This document shows positions 12,401-27,600 of a stretch of 64,000 nucleotides of DNA, piece after piece. The position numbers and the translations under genes were made by a program. Within the stretch, counting starts at the first letter, position 1; each line of letters opens with the position of its first letter. The DNA comes from Elysia crispata (Eukaryota > Mollusca > Gastropoda > Plakobranchidae): positions 68,501 through 132,500 of the forward strand of contig JAWDGP010005685.1 of assembly GCA_033675545.1 (NCBI GenBank). Reading direction: 5' to 3'. Under the pieces are notes generated by a model. That model made no database searches. It saw nothing but the letters and a program-made list of their open reading frames with translations, and was not told where the DNA came from.

Positions 12401-15400
12401 TATCCTAAAATGGTTTTGCTCAGATATTTTCACTGCACTTAATGTGATTAATCTTCATATGATTCAAGCTTATGATGATATGAAGGGAGGGTCCCTAGAG
12501 ATCTTTATCGGTTTTTAATGTTATTATCAGATTTTATATTGTTAGCTTTATATGAAATTTTCACCGCAAAAAATGATTAAGTGCTGTGGTATGTTGAGTT
12601 GTGACTGTTTGTCGGCTACCAAAAAGTCATGCTGGCATTTTGCCTGAAAATAGCAGAGACTCAGAGAGAGACCTGTTGATCTAGTACATTTTAGTGGAAT
12701 CTTAGCTGATTGTTTTCCACCTGCCTCGGCCATCCCTCAGTGATGATTCTACTTTTGATCACAATAATTCCCAATGGGATTGGTCCACTCTAGCCTCACT
12801 TTATTTTACTTAAAGTTTACCCTGCTTTCTGGTGTGTGATTTGAAACGCAGGAGTTACACACTGCAAGCATGCGATGATGCTCTTGGAAAGGCAGCCATT
12901 TAGCATAGACTCGACTTTGTTTTGAGAGCAGTTGGGACAGTCTAGCATCAGTATTTGTGCAGTCCAGTTTGGTTATTTCAAAGTCTTTGGAATACAAGCT
13001 AGACTCAGGATTGATTGAAATTGAATTTATTATGATATAAAGAGGAGGAGGAAGTAAATGGCACCTTATTCTTCTAGTAAATCAATCCTCAACCCATGTA
13101 ATAAGGTGATGACAAGCAACTCAATTTGTGTGATAAAAAGTAAGTCTCCTCATGTGTACGGCCAATAGGCTATATCTGTATCTAGCCAGCAGGGATTTGC
13201 TTGGTTACCATCATTGCCTCCCACCCCCTGCAGTCGCTATTCACACCAGCCGTACCAGAACCCTCCCTTCCACACCCTTTCATTATATAATTTATATATC
13301 TCTACTGTGCTGGCTGTAGTGGACTGCACAAACATACACATAGGAAAGGTTTGCTGCTGAGAACAGCAGATTGTTTTCTCTCTAATCAGGAAGGGTGCTT
13401 TTCAATATTTAAAAAAAAATGGAAGGGCTGACTTTGAACCAAATCCATTTATTTGAAAGACCTAAACAATGTCAATTTTTTTTAGATCAACTTCGAATTT
13501 TCTGGATCCAAATTATTTGGACATGATATCATTGTAGGTTTTTTTTTGTTTTTTTTTTTTTGTCACAAACCACCATTGTCATAGGGAAGGTCTATTTAAA
13601 TGGGGTACCAAGACACTTGTTGTTGTTTTTTTATTTAGTGACATTTGATTGTTTGGCAGCACTGCTTTATGGGGGAAAAAAGCAAACTTAGGGGCAATAT
13701 TGAGATGTTTGTGTTCTTGTGTGGTTCGCTACATCTGTTGTAGTGTGGTAGTAGAATTTGAATGTAGTTTTATGTTACACTAAAGACACATGAATGCTTA
13801 TGTTCCACAAAACTACTTACTGTTGTCTATGAATATTTTTAATGTTGGGAATTAAATGAAATGCCCTTTTTTTTAATAATTACAAATGGTTTTACTGGAT
13901 TTTATAGAAAAATACAAAACTTTTGTAGCATTTAAGAATATGAATTTTATCTTTTTGTTGTCAGTTTCAAAACCAAATGTAATAGTGGTGCAGAAGACAC
14001 AGCATGCCAGGTTTCAGAATCCACTCCCAGGAAATATCCGCACTGTTACCACATCTGCTTTGCCAGGAGCCATTGACAAGGTGAGAGAATGCTTAATTTA
14101 ACGGGGCAAATATATGAAAAAGCCACCCAATACCAGAGAGAAAGCAAAAGTAATCGGAAAAATCCACAAATAGGTAGCTGCCTTCTTGTGACAGAAGTCA
14201 AAAAGACTGAATCATTGAAACAAATTGTAAAGTAATGTATCAAAAGTTAAGAATTTTTTTTAACCTTTATTTATTTTTGTAAAGAGGAGGAAATAATCTA
14301 GGTTTTGCTGGAGAGCTTCTTGCAAGGCTGAAAGTGTAACTCAGTACTCATAAGTTACATTATCTTGAATTTATTGGTGTCTCTGATATCTATGTATATA
14401 TCCAGGATCTCGTTGCCTGTGTGTTCTCAGAACACCCTGAAACGGCGCCTATTGTAGCCAAGGCTATCTCCATGCTTAACAGAAAACTGCCTACATTGTA
14501 AAATTTAATCGATGATCGTTCGAGAATGGCTCATATGTTGTAGGAGGGTTTGAAGAAATCAGATTGAAGTCGTGTATCTGGTAGAGCTTCTGGTCTTTAG
14601 TGTGTTACATTCAGAGTTCCACCATAACTACAAATTATCTTGTGATGGTTTACCTCTATCTGGATTTGAGCCTAGTATCAATGGAGGCTTCTGTTTCTTT
14701 TGCAGGAGCTGATGGGTCTGGTCCATCACAAAGACTCACATGGACGTCACGTTCTGACTGCATCGAACCCTACTGTGAGTGCCGCATCTAGTGCCCGTCC
14801 CGGAGAGAGAAGAGTCATCATAACTACCAGTGGCGGTGGGGGAGAGGTGAACAAGGTGCATGCTTGATGGGTTAATCCAGATAGTCCAATCTCCTAGAAC
14901 ACAGGAATTTTGATTATCTCAAATAGCTTTATTTTGTGAAATTTAAAATAAAAAAAAAAATGTTTCAAGTTTTCCACAATTTCCTATGAAGGAGCCCATG
15001 ATGAAAAAATCACAAGTAATAGTTCTTCCTTTACATTTGTAATTTTTAATGCATCATACATCACAAATTAGAAAGTTTTTCTTGTTTCTGGTTCATCAAA
15101 CGCTCATTAGAGTAGAGAACATATTGATTCTTTGTGGCTTGCTGTTTGGCAATTATTGGTGCTCAACCATAGAGTCTCTTTTTGGGCTCTCTGTTTTTAG
15201 TTTATTTTATTACCTTACTCATATCCAACATAACTTGGTACTCACTTTCATCACATTTTTCTTTTCTTTTTTCCCCTTTATTTTATCATCAAAAAAGGAC
15301 ACTTTATAGAAATGATTTCCCCAGACATTTACAAAAAATTTGGTTTTATAGTGGATTGGAGATATGGGATTATTGTTGTCTAGTTGCTTTTGGAATTGAT

Positions 15401-16020
15401 AAATGGATTTATGAATCTCAGAAAGATGCAAGCATATAAAACAATTCCTTCATTTTTTTACAACCATTCTGTCATCAGCCTGTGTCCATTATTCATCGCG
15501 GGCGGTCTGACAGTGAAAGCAAGACTTCCTCTTTACTTGCGGAGTTGATCCAGGCAGCAGGCATCATGCCCTCTGATGCTTCTGTAGAAACTGTTGGTGA
15601 GATTTGACATACATGCTTGTTTATTGGTGGAAGAAAAGGGAGTGGGAGAGGTTGCTATATTGGTGAGATGTTGGATTAGTGGTGCTTAGGAGGGCCCTTG
15701 ATCTTGTGTTATGCATACTGAAGGTTGTAAAGATTGAGTATAAATTTGAGGCTTCTTCAAAATAGACTTTTTAGTTGTTTGCTATTAAATAATAATTTAT
15801 ATTATCACTTTTAAAAGTGAAAAATCTCTGCAAAGGGTAATTTAGCACTCATGTTTGGTTGATTTTCTTTTGCTTTAAATTTTTGAAAATTTTTGCCTTA
15901 TGTCATGCTCAACTAAGGATGTATTTAACTAGTCAATTCAAAATCAATAAACGCCTTCACTTTAAAAAGTTAAAATAGAAAAAGCAGATGGATTCAAGTC
16001 AAACAGCTACACAAACAAAA

Positions 16021-16054
<34 letters not shown>

Positions 16055-19000
16055 CTAACTTGTATCACATTCTTACCTGCATGAACTCAATCTGAGACTG
16101 GCAGTTTTTCACCCCACCCATAACTGGATTGTTTTTAGATCATTACTAGCATATAATATGCTGAAGTCTTCTAGTCAATCAATCAGGTGCCCTGCTCTTC
16201 AGCATAGGTGACCATGACTTCCTGTGCATCTCTGTCCCTTGTAGCTTTTAGTGCATTTGTCACATGCCTTACTTTTAGCCACTTTAAAAGTCTATCCACC
16301 ATGTTGTTACACTGCTTTTTCCTCCTGCATTTTCCCTCGACCATTCCAGTTGTCACAAAAATTTGCAGCTTCTCTCTCCTCATCACATGGCCAAAAAAAA
16401 TATTGCTTGGCGTTTACTAGTTCTATTAATAAGTGATCTTGTTTTGTCAGCTTCTCATAACACTGTTTCATTTGATCTCTTTCCAGTCCATGAGATTCTC
16501 TGTAGCAAACACATTTCTGGTGCCTCTTGTTTGTTTTTTTGTTTTTTTTGTAACTGCTTTGAAATTGTCTGGCCTTCACATCCGTACATCAGGCTGTGTT
16601 CAATATAGCACCCTAGGGCTCTTCTTGTCTTGTGGATGGAGATTTTTTTTTTTCTTTTAGTACTGCTTTCATTCTATGGAAACAATTTTTTTTATTCCAC
16701 TGTTCTTGATGCAATTCAGTGTGTTGCGTCCATCGGTTGACATTAAAGTACAATAGAAATGCCTGTTGATTATAATAGTAAAGTACAGCAGAAATGCTTG
16801 TGTGAAAGTATAAAACGGGACAATATATTATATCGATATTGACTTTTTTTCTTTATTATTTATATTTCCAATAACAATATCGAGATTTGTATTGCAGTTG
16901 AAACTGTCCAAGATATTGTTGCTATTGAGTTGTTTACTTAAGGTTCATTCATCCAAATGGCATCGTTCTTTCCATCTTCACAATGGCATCTGCACTTTTA
17001 TTCCAAAAAAGGTTATTTCTTATTTCTTGATCTGATTTATGACTAGTCAGTTTTTTTTTAATCAAGATCGATATGGAAATCTTAAATAGAACTGGTGTAA
17101 ATCTAGATCTAGATCTAGACTTAAATCTAAAAGGGATCAAAAACAGCATGCCATGAGACCATTTATAGTAGGTGATTTTCATTCCATAACAAATAGTAAA
17201 TCTAGATCTAAGTGTTAGGTTGTTTTTCTTTTTACACGGCCAAGTTTAGACTTTTGAAGTTAGACCTAATTGATATTTATTATATTCAGCTCAAATGTTT
17301 TAAGAAATGACAAGTTAGGAGAGGAGGGTGCAATGTGTAACTTTTTTTTAAAGTTACATGTACTCTCATGAGTACCTCTATAATGTTTCAGTTGAGCCAG
17401 TGAAATGCAGAAAGCAGTGATATTTGTGTGTGTGTGTGCGGGGGGCTACCACAGGTCATTCAACCTTATAGTCTTAGCATAGACAAAAAAGTTTCCTAAT
17501 CATGGCTCCTTTTGAATTCCCGTCTACTCTACTCACATTGACTGATTTTAAAGGTTCAGTAAAAAAATTTGCCTAGTCCTCCCTGTCAGTATAATCTAGA
17601 CCTAAGGACATTCTAATTGTTTGTAGACTTTCAAAATCTTCAGTGTTAATGTCAAAAAATCAAGATGAGACCTAATCTTTATTCGAGATATCTAGTCTAG
17701 TTTAAGTATCCCTCTTTTTTCTCTCAGATTCCTCTTTTGAAAAAATTTTGGCTGGCATGTCTGTTAATTGCAGAAAGTTGAGAAGACGTGCAAAGATCAT
17801 TAGACATTGTTGAAGAAGAAAGCAGAAATAAAGAGTTGGAATCAAACAGCGAAAAGACAGAAGTAATGGTCGTAAATCGAAACAATGTGTGTCCATAGAT
17901 CAATATCTCAATCAAGGGGAAAATCACAAGCAAAAGGATCAGCTCAAATATTTGGATACTTCAGTATTAAGCCATGGATGCAACAACACTGAAATCATCA
18001 AGAAAAGGGCTAGACATAAAAAGGCTCCTAATAGCCTAGTTAATATCTTGAAAATAATTAGATCTAACATCTGTTTCAGCTATTAAAATTTACCTTATGA
18101 CAGAATTAGGTGAGAGAATAAACTGAGCACTTAAAAAAAATCCTTGCCGCCTCAAATTTGGAGTCGTTATGTTTTTACATTTTTCCCCCATGCATTTTAG
18201 CAAAAACCACAGTTTTTCAGCATTTTTTTTAATGATGTATAATTGAAGTTAAAATGGTTGTAGCAAAATGGATTGTAGAAAATTATTTATTTTCAGCTCT
18301 TCTTTTGAGTCTGTTCTTTTTGCATCAGCTAATAATATTGCTGGGTAGGATGAGCTGCTAGCATCCTGATCTCAAGAACCTTAAATTAGACCGTCTCACT
18401 TGCTCACAGTATCATTCTTCCTTTCCCCATAATCCCATTTCAGCCCAAGGTACTGATCCTTATGACCTAGACCATCCAGAGGGTGGTGATAATCGTATTG
18501 GCTCCCAACATCAGGCAAGGATGTAATTAAGACTCTAGTTTTAAGGTAGCTTTAGCTTCTCTAAGATGCATACAAATTTATTTACTTAAATTTCATTTTG
18601 TTTCATAGGCATAGCTCAAACATGTGTTTTGAATTTCAACATGTAACATTTTAACTCCTGTGGATTTTTAGTATTTTATTTTTTCAAGGATCATTGTCCA
18701 GCTTGTATCGCTTAGTATCAAATAATTAGAATGTCACCTATCTTTTATTTTGTTGATTTGTATTTTTCTTTGTTTTAGATGTGTTCATAAGCAAGCAACA
18801 TATGTAGTAATGTGTATTCATATTAGAAAATTCAAATCATCAGATTTTTATTCTAATTTATTTAATCATTGATTCAAAACATATATTATATCTGTAGTCT
18901 ATCTATTGTGCAGACTTGTAAGTATTCCCCACTACATGTGCCACAGATGGTGCCAGTATCATCTAATCAAGTTGTGTTCCGTCATGCTCAGCCATTGCCT

Positions 19001-21628
19001 CGTGGTGTTGGAGGAGTGAATTCCCATCAGATAGATGACAGCAACATGGACTCATTGGCTGAGGACAAAGGGTATTCTTTCAAACATTTTATGCCATCCT
19101 ATGGTTTAAAACAAAGGAGGGGTGAGGGGGAGTAACCAGGCTTGAGAATTTCACTTAAGTCTTTTAATAAATAGAAATGACATGTCAACGAGAAAGATGC
19201 ATTTGATTAAAAACAACCATAACTAAATAGTGAATAGAACAATTTGTTACTATAATTGCCCTATAAAAATGATGATCCAGGATTTTAGAGCCAGAAAATG
19301 AAAATAATATCTCACCTTTAGTTTTTGGATTCATTTTTTTAAATGAATGTAGTTTTTCATTTAAAAACTAGCTGACAAGTTAAATTTGAAGTTGCATTGC
19401 CCTAGATATATTTCTTATGAATATATACTCGACCGAATGGTTGATGGAAAGCCAGTGCAAGGTCTTAAACAAACATGGCTAGTTACATTGAGTTTTTTGG
19501 GACCATTCATACTGCATTCTTTTGACAATTTAGATTTTTGGATTCTTCCATGGAACTATCAGCCAAATCAGAATTAGAATGGTTGAGTTTGGACAGCTCA
19601 GTCAGTATAATTGAGGTGACAAATTTTGCCTCTTTCCCTTGTTCTAAAAATATGGTGCAAATCAAATTATTCAGACAGCATGACTTTGATTCCCTGCATA
19701 AGCCTTTGAGGACTGCCAAAGTTTGAAAATTAATAAAAAAAAAAATATGTTTTTCTATTCATTCTAGTCTAGTCATTTCATAAGTGGAATTTCAGCTGAC
19801 GAAAATCAAAATTTTCAGGATAAAAAGAAAAAGGCTGAGCATCAATTTAAAATTTATGAAAGCATACTCTCCTGATGAATGACATAATAACTCAAGTCAA
19901 TCGTTTAAAACTTTTTTCTTGATGGTGGCTCCCTTCACCCTTTATAGAAGAGAGCCCTGAAAAAGACTGTTTGATTGAGATGGCTTTTCCCCCCTTATAT
20001 GCAGCTATATAACAAATAAAAATTTGATCAACCCTTTTGGCTAGATAAAGCCAATAAAGGTTGTTTGAATTGGTTTGTGCACGCACAGCTCCCCTCCTCT
20101 CATAGTCCATAAACGATCCATAATGGAGTCCTTCTAGACATTTCATTCCCTTCTCTTTTTTAACCCAAGGCCTGCAAGCTTCAAGCTCCTGGCAGAAAAT
20201 TAGATGGAGGGAAGACACACACAAGAAGCTATTGCTGCTCAGAGCAGTGTGTGACCTTCTCTGTTATCAGTATAACAGGAACAATGCTTTCTGAACAGAC
20301 AAAAAAACAAAACAAAAACGAATTGACAATTTAGATTGAATCTGACCAATTCATCAGTCTTGATCTTATTTATATTGTTTTTTTTTTCGCAATTTAAAGA
20401 GACAAATATTTACTAAAAATCAATCGACTTCAAGGTAGTCAAGAATTCGATCACATCATTTGGACTGAACTGTAATACAAAATAAAATTTACTTTTATCT
20501 GTCCTTTTTAGAGACCCTGCACTTTTCATTCATACGGCTATGGTCTTTTTATCTGAAGGAAAATGCTCATAAGTTTAAATGTCTTAGATTTCAATTTTGT
20601 GACAGCGTTATTTCTAGTAACTATTTTTATTGTATTCTTTGCCATACATCCAGGACTTTTTTAATATCTCTGCAAGCCCTTATCAAAGTTGTGCATTTTA
20701 TTGTTATCATTTTCAATGATAATGAATTTTTAGACATATTGTTGGTGTGTAAATATCATTTTTTTTTTACCTGTTTCTCAGTTCAAGTCAAGATAGTGAT
20801 TCAGGAGCAGAGCAGGTGTTTACTTTAGGTAAGCTTGATATTTTTTTTTTTATTCTTTTCAATGAGTGCTCTACATGTGTCTTGCCTTAATTATAAATAG
20901 ATTTTGGAATTTTTATTTCCAATAGTGTTTTTATGATCACCAATACTTTTATGAAACTTCTCAAAAGTAAAATTGCTTGAAAATACAATAGTGATTCTTT
21001 TCATCATTTGTTTTGATAAAGTTAGAAGAAGAGGTTGAAACCAATGGGACGTTTTTTGTTTTTTTTTACATTTTAGCCCTGTTGAGATACTTTGTAAAAC
21101 ATTTATGACAGTTGTCCTGAAATTTTTCAGGCACAATTTACCTCAAAATATATTGACCAATTGTTTTTCTTTTATAGCTGTTTTCCATTTGTTGTAAAGC
21201 AGTTATTAGAAATGCAACATTATCAATTTTTACACATGGAAAGGAAAATACACTTATAAATTAAAAAAAAAAAAAGTTATCATGTCGGAAATTCTAAATG
21301 TGCCTCATTCGCACTTTCTAATGCTCATAGGTATTATTTTTACCCTCAGCAATTATAGGAAAGAAATGTATGACATTTTCAGAATTTAAACATGCTGTAA
21401 TATATTAGTTGCATAAGGTGAAGCACCTGATATCTGCGTTTTAAAATTGGTCAGCTAATTTTGATTTAACTATGATTCTAAATGTAAGTCAGATAAGGAG
21501 AGAAGAAGTAATCTGTCATATAATACTTTTATAATAGAAGATCGGATGTATGTATTTTTGTTTGAGAAGCTTGCTTTGAATAATATAGATTTTGGCTCAA
21601 TCAAGTATTTTACACAAATCCTGTATTA

Positions 21629-21668
<40 letters not shown>

Positions 21669-24600
21669 TTTAGCATTCTTAAAAATTTTAGATATTTTAT
21701 GAAAGATGAAGAGCAAAAAAAAAAAGATAGACTATTTAGAGTAATGATTTCTTTCAAATGTACAGTACAAAAACTCAAGAAAAGGGATATTTGTTCTGGA
21801 AAGATTATTACGTTTTTTTTTCTGTCAGTCACGGTCAAGATATTTAATTCTAGATTTAATTATTTAAACAGGCTTTATGAAAGTAAGGAGGGTTCATACA
21901 CACACCTAATGTTTTCAAAATGTTGCCATGGCAAAACTATTGCATTAAACTTTTAGATATCAGGCTTAAGGTTGATTTCTTTTGAACTTCATGCATTTAT
22001 AAAGCAGTAAATTAAGTTCTAATAAAAAAAAAAGGAATAATCATAACATTCATGGAAATATGTCCTCCTAAAATAGAAATGAGAAATCAGTCATCTTTTT
22101 GCAGTTACTTAAAAAGTAAAAACTGCATAAAGTGGTTTTAAACAACTGGAAGTTCTTTATGATTTTGAGAATCCAAAGAATTGTGCAAAAAAAATCAACT
22201 ATTTTGCCAACTTGATTTTGCTCAAAACTTGTTTTGTTTTTGTGTTTTTTTTCACCTTCCATACAGAACAAGCGATGTCCCTTTTGAATAAAGAAGTTGT
22301 TGACCTTACAGAACCTGAGGGACCCTTAGTTGTCACTCCTTCATTCCCTGCCACAACTCCACATACACAAAATTTTCAAGTTTCCACACCCCCCACAATC
22401 ACCACAGCTTCTGTTCTTCCAAGTGTCTTCACCACATCTTTATCACAGCCACAGCCTAAGGTAAGCAAGAAATAAGGGTGTTGATTTTAACTGTAAGTCT
22501 ACAGATTTTCACTTGGTTTGTTTTTCTTAAAGGTCTCAATGTGTTTTATCCTGTTTTGTCTTTCTCTGATCTACTAGGTTGTAATTGCTTTATATTGAGA
22601 AAAAAAAAAACTTAGGGATATGGGACAGGCTGCATATATAGGGAACAAAACATGTTACAGTGTTTGTGGATTTTCTTATTATATGGCCAAGATCTTTTTT
22701 TTTAATCCTGCCATGTTTGTGTATCAATTAAATTTGAATTGGAACGGAAAGGTCACTGTGTAGCTTAAGTTTCTCCGATAGTAAAATTCATGAATTATCA
22801 TGGAGATGTGGATATGAAAAAAATACCATTGCCTAAATTACAGAACATTGTGTTGAATAAGATCCTTTTGGAGGTTTTATCTGTATTCTGCGCCTTATAT
22901 CATACAGGTAAGCATTCTGGCCAAGTCAAGACTACTGAGTGGTGTTGTGAAGGAGCCTCCTGGCTCATCTCTAACAACTGCAGTAACATTAGCCGCTCCA
23001 GGGACGCCTAGCTGTGAACAAGGCTTGAGTGGACTAGTCACAGTTGTCTCGCCTGGTAAGAAACACCCTGAAATCTTCTCTCTAGTTGGTAGTGAGACAT
23101 TAATTTTCTTTTCCAGGAGAAGATTAAGAAAAAGTGGTAGTTGATACTGCTCGTGGTGATTTCAGTAATCTTAAGTTACCTGCGAGGTAAAATCAAGAAA
23201 TAATTCTTTTTTTCTTTCATATCTAGAAATTTTCTTTTTTGATTTGTGTTCAGTCATGATTGTGCTTTGTAAAGTTACATATAGTGTGTTGCAATTGCTT
23301 TCTATAGGAGCAGTGCTCACACTGAGCTGTTTTGCCCAACTATTGCCCCATAAACTGCGGGTCATCTGCTTGGCCAGCTTGAGTGGTTAGTCATTAGTGA
23401 CATCTTGTCAGTTGCTTAGCACTCATCTAACACTAAGTCTAGTAATTGTAATGTAGTGGCTAAATGCAAGACGATTGGCAGATGCACTAAAATCAAGATG
23501 CGTGGAGGGTAATGATTGTCTATACTAAAGATTGACAGATCTAGAAATTTATTTTCAAGTTTTTCTAAATGGAAAGCAAAAAGTGTGATGGGTAAAATTT
23601 GAATTTGCTTTATACGACTTAATAAATTTTGTGAAGAAGAAGAAAAACATGGCTCAAAAATATAGCCTCTCACAGTATCTTCAAAAAATACCTACAAGAT
23701 GAGGGGACGAGGTATGAAAGTCAATATTTGTGTCAATATGAATGTTTTAGTTGGCTTTGTTATATCTAAGGGTATATGTAAAACCTATGTTAAACATTTT
23801 TTTCTGTGATCTCTTGCCAGAGGAAGGCCTCAAAGAAGGCCAGCTTGATACACAGACAGGCCTGTTCTATCAGGTTGGATCACCAGCTGCCATTAAAGTT
23901 AGAGCTCCCCAAGTCCCAAAAGATGCCGCAGCAGTACCACAACCACTACCTCTCTCATCCTCAGTTGTGATTGTCTCAGGATCGGCAGCAACAACCATAA
24001 CGAAAACAACAACATCCTTGTCATCAACATTACCAGTATCTTCGCAAGCCTACCGTCAGACCCCAACTCTGCCAGCAACTATAACAACCACGTCTCCACT
24101 GACTGTCGTGTCGGCCAAGATGCCTCCATCCACCTTGTTATCTTCATCACTATCTACGGTAGGAGCAGCAAAATCATCTAGTGCAGCTACTACTGGAAAA
24201 ATTTTTCCCCCTTTAGACTTGCTGAGCAGTTCACTGGCCCAGGCACAGATCAACCTCCAGGACCATGATCATGAGGATGATGCAGGTGGTGACGCTGACA
24301 TGGACAATAACAATGGGGAGGAGCAAGTGGACACTGAGCCTGCACACAATGAAAACTATGAAGACTATGATGAGGTTGGTGAAGAAAACATTGACTTTCC
24401 AGAGGGCAAAGCAGACCAAAGGTTTCAGTCTGCCTCAGGCATACCAGACACTTGTGCAGGGGGAGCAGGCAGACCTGGCATGGCTGAGGTCCTGATGGAA
24501 GAAACAGGTGAACCTAGATCAGCAGAAATAAGATTCACCATCAAATTCATCATTTAAGTTAATTACTCTATAGTTTATCATAATGTTAGACTAGCCCTAA

Positions 24601-27600
24601 ATCCCTACATACAAAAATGTCTTTTTAATCATTTCAGAGAAAGGAATGCATGTAGTTTTCAACATTTGGATCTTGAAACTCTTTAGCTGTTAATACATTA
24701 TTTGCATTAGGAACCAAACCTTATAAATGCCAGAATACCAAAACTAGAAGAAAGATCTACCATGAGCAATCTTTACTATTGGAATTCATAATATAGTATG
24801 ATTAAACAATATTTTTCACCCTCCCCCACAAACCTGTGATTCTATCATCCTCAGCTAAAGATGGTACCTTGATTCTGACAGTTTCAAACCCTGCTTCATC
24901 TCAACCAGAGCTAACTGTGCCAGTGTCCTCAACATCATTGACAATTCCTCCTCCACCCTTCTCCTCAGTCCCTTCATCCTTACATCAAGGCCCTATGCTT
25001 GTGTCTTTGCCATCGCAATTGTCTCGTGCCCCTGCCCCAGCCATCATCACTCCGCATGTCCACACTCAACAGCATTCAATCAGCGTAGGTCACAATCAAT
25101 TCTACTCAGTGCTGGACTCACAGCACACGAACCAGACAGTGTCAGGCAGCAAAGCTCCAATCCTCCCCACCCCTGCTGTAGGCCTCCTACCAGCAGTTGA
25201 TGTGGCAAGCCTGCCCAATGCACCGCTCAGAGTAACCAGCACTGTAAGTAACACATCGTTATTGATATTAAACTGAATTGTATACTGACCTTTTTGGCTA
25301 TTTAAGAAATTTGGAATATGTCCCAAAAATGATTTTCTCTTTGTTGATTTTACTAACTTTTTTTTGGTAAAGCATTTCTGGTCCTAAGTACATTATCTTG
25401 CTATCAAGAGGTAATGTATGAGAATGCAGAGGCACAAAAAAAAATAAATGAGATTGAAAAAGATTTCTCAGCTCTATAGAGTTTAAATCACTTGTTGAGT
25501 TTGGATCATCTGCTAAGGCCTCAAGCCATGGGCATCAGTAAATATGGAGAGAACAATATTCATTGTCACAGGCTGGTTTTTTTTTCAGTTCATATTTGAG
25601 AATGAAGGTGAAACTAAGAATTCTGTGTGTTTTTCTGCATTCACTCTCCTTCATATTGTACTGTCTGCTTGCCACCACAGCCGAGCTCAGGTGAGCATCC
25701 GGCCCAGCAAGTAGGGGTGTTGCCCATCGCTGTGAGTGTGGAGCCTTCTGGCTCAGTCATCACCTTCAATCTGGATGACTTGAGCAGCCAGCAGGTTCGT
25801 CTCACATCGCTAAAGACAGAGATAACATGTTCTCTGTGGTTCATAAATTGTGTTTTTAAAAAAATTGTCATTTTTCAGTAACTTCTATCTATGAATCTAC
25901 AAACATTGTAAGCTCTAAATGTTAAATATATAACCCTTAAGTCCTTCTCAAAGTTTAAACTAAATCAAGAGTTAGATACAGAGGATTAAAAGAAAAACAA
26001 TAGAATATTCAGAGAAACAAAAGCTGAATGAAGTTAAGGATAACAACTGATCATTAAACTTTGCCAAAAGTTAAGGAAGTCAGCAGAAAATTCATATCTT
26101 AGCCACTCCTAAGCGCTTTTTACACCTTTATCAAAGTTCACCATAATGATCAGGCTTACATCTCGAGGCCTCTCAGGAGCTTTGAAAAATTTGAAAAAGT
26201 ACCATGAATAAATATGTATACGCATTTAGTTGTTGGTGCTAAGCTCTTTCTTTCTAACTGGAAGAAGTATTTTGCTTACCTATGTAGTGTAATTTTTCCA
26301 AGAGATAGTGACCCTCTGATATTTAATCTTCAGACATTCAGATCATTTGTGGGCTTTTATAGCTATATATATTTTGATATCTGCGGGCTAAAAATGGCTG
26401 AAAAAAATTTTTCATCTCTCAAGCAATGGAAATTGATGTGTTCAATGCCACTGTGTCTTAAAACCTGTGAAAGATGCAATGTTTTGTCCTGATACTCCAT
26501 GCTTTAAATGGCTGAGTAAATTTTACAAGTTTTTTTTTAACTTATTTTCTTAAATATTAATCTAATAATGGTATTTTGATACAAGTAATATTTTTGCTTC
26601 TACAGCTTTTATCTCATGGCGATGCAGAAACCAATCCAGACATCCAGCAAGAAGATTTGGGCTCTGGTGAGTTTTCCACTCAACATAGTGAAAATGAAAA
26701 GTACCACAGACAATGTGAACACATTTTTTGCAATATCTCACATTTAATTATTCGCTTCTCAGGACTCAGTGCAGTTTGGCTGTAGACATAACAGAAAGAT
26801 AGAAGATGCTCTTTGCTTATTTATGTCAACAATATTACCAAACATCTAGATGGATCTGCTTTTAAAATAGGGAAGGTCCTAACTCTTAGTTTAAAAAAAA
26901 GTTATCTAATGAAAGGTCAACATGGACCATTTTATGCATTTTAGATTTTCTCATTCACATGCCCTAACATAAATGGCACATGCTCAGGTACAGCTACAGA
27001 AATTATTACAATTATAAAACAAAACTGGCTTCATTGAAATAGCCGATGATGCAACTCTACAGGGCCTTTCAAGGTCTAAGCGTAAATAGTTGTGTACTTG
27101 GTCAAAAACAATACCCAGGGATTTAAAAACAAAAGAATGATTGAATTCATTAAGGAATAAAGAAAAGAAATCATCAAAGATAAGATAGTTAAGATTGTTT
27201 ACTGTTGCAAATACTTATGACTTTAAATAGATTCAAAATTTAATTGGAATTTTCAAATTGATCATTCACCTTTGAAGATAAATCACAGGCAGTATTTTTT
27301 ACGAAAATGAAAATCTAAGTAACTAAACTATAATGATTTTATTCTATAATCCCACTGAAAGCATTATGTAATTTGGCATTGATAGGTGACCTTCTTTGCA
27401 ATGACAAGATGATATTGACACTTTGCTTTGCAGACAAAACTATTAAGTCGGATTTGCCACTCATTAATGGTTTGTACAGGAAACTTGGAATTTAGAAAAG
27501 GCAACCCATAATTGAACTGCAGTCGCTCTTTGCATCTGAATTTTAGACTTCCTCTTGTAGTGGTTGAGATATCCAACCAAAGGCAAGGGTTGACCCATAT

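Noticed and set aside
24508..24557. Extension of the large EMSY frame to 24557
   Set aside because: A good donor at 24507/24508 and an in-phase acceptor at 24855 give a conserved continuation; the extra codons are intron.
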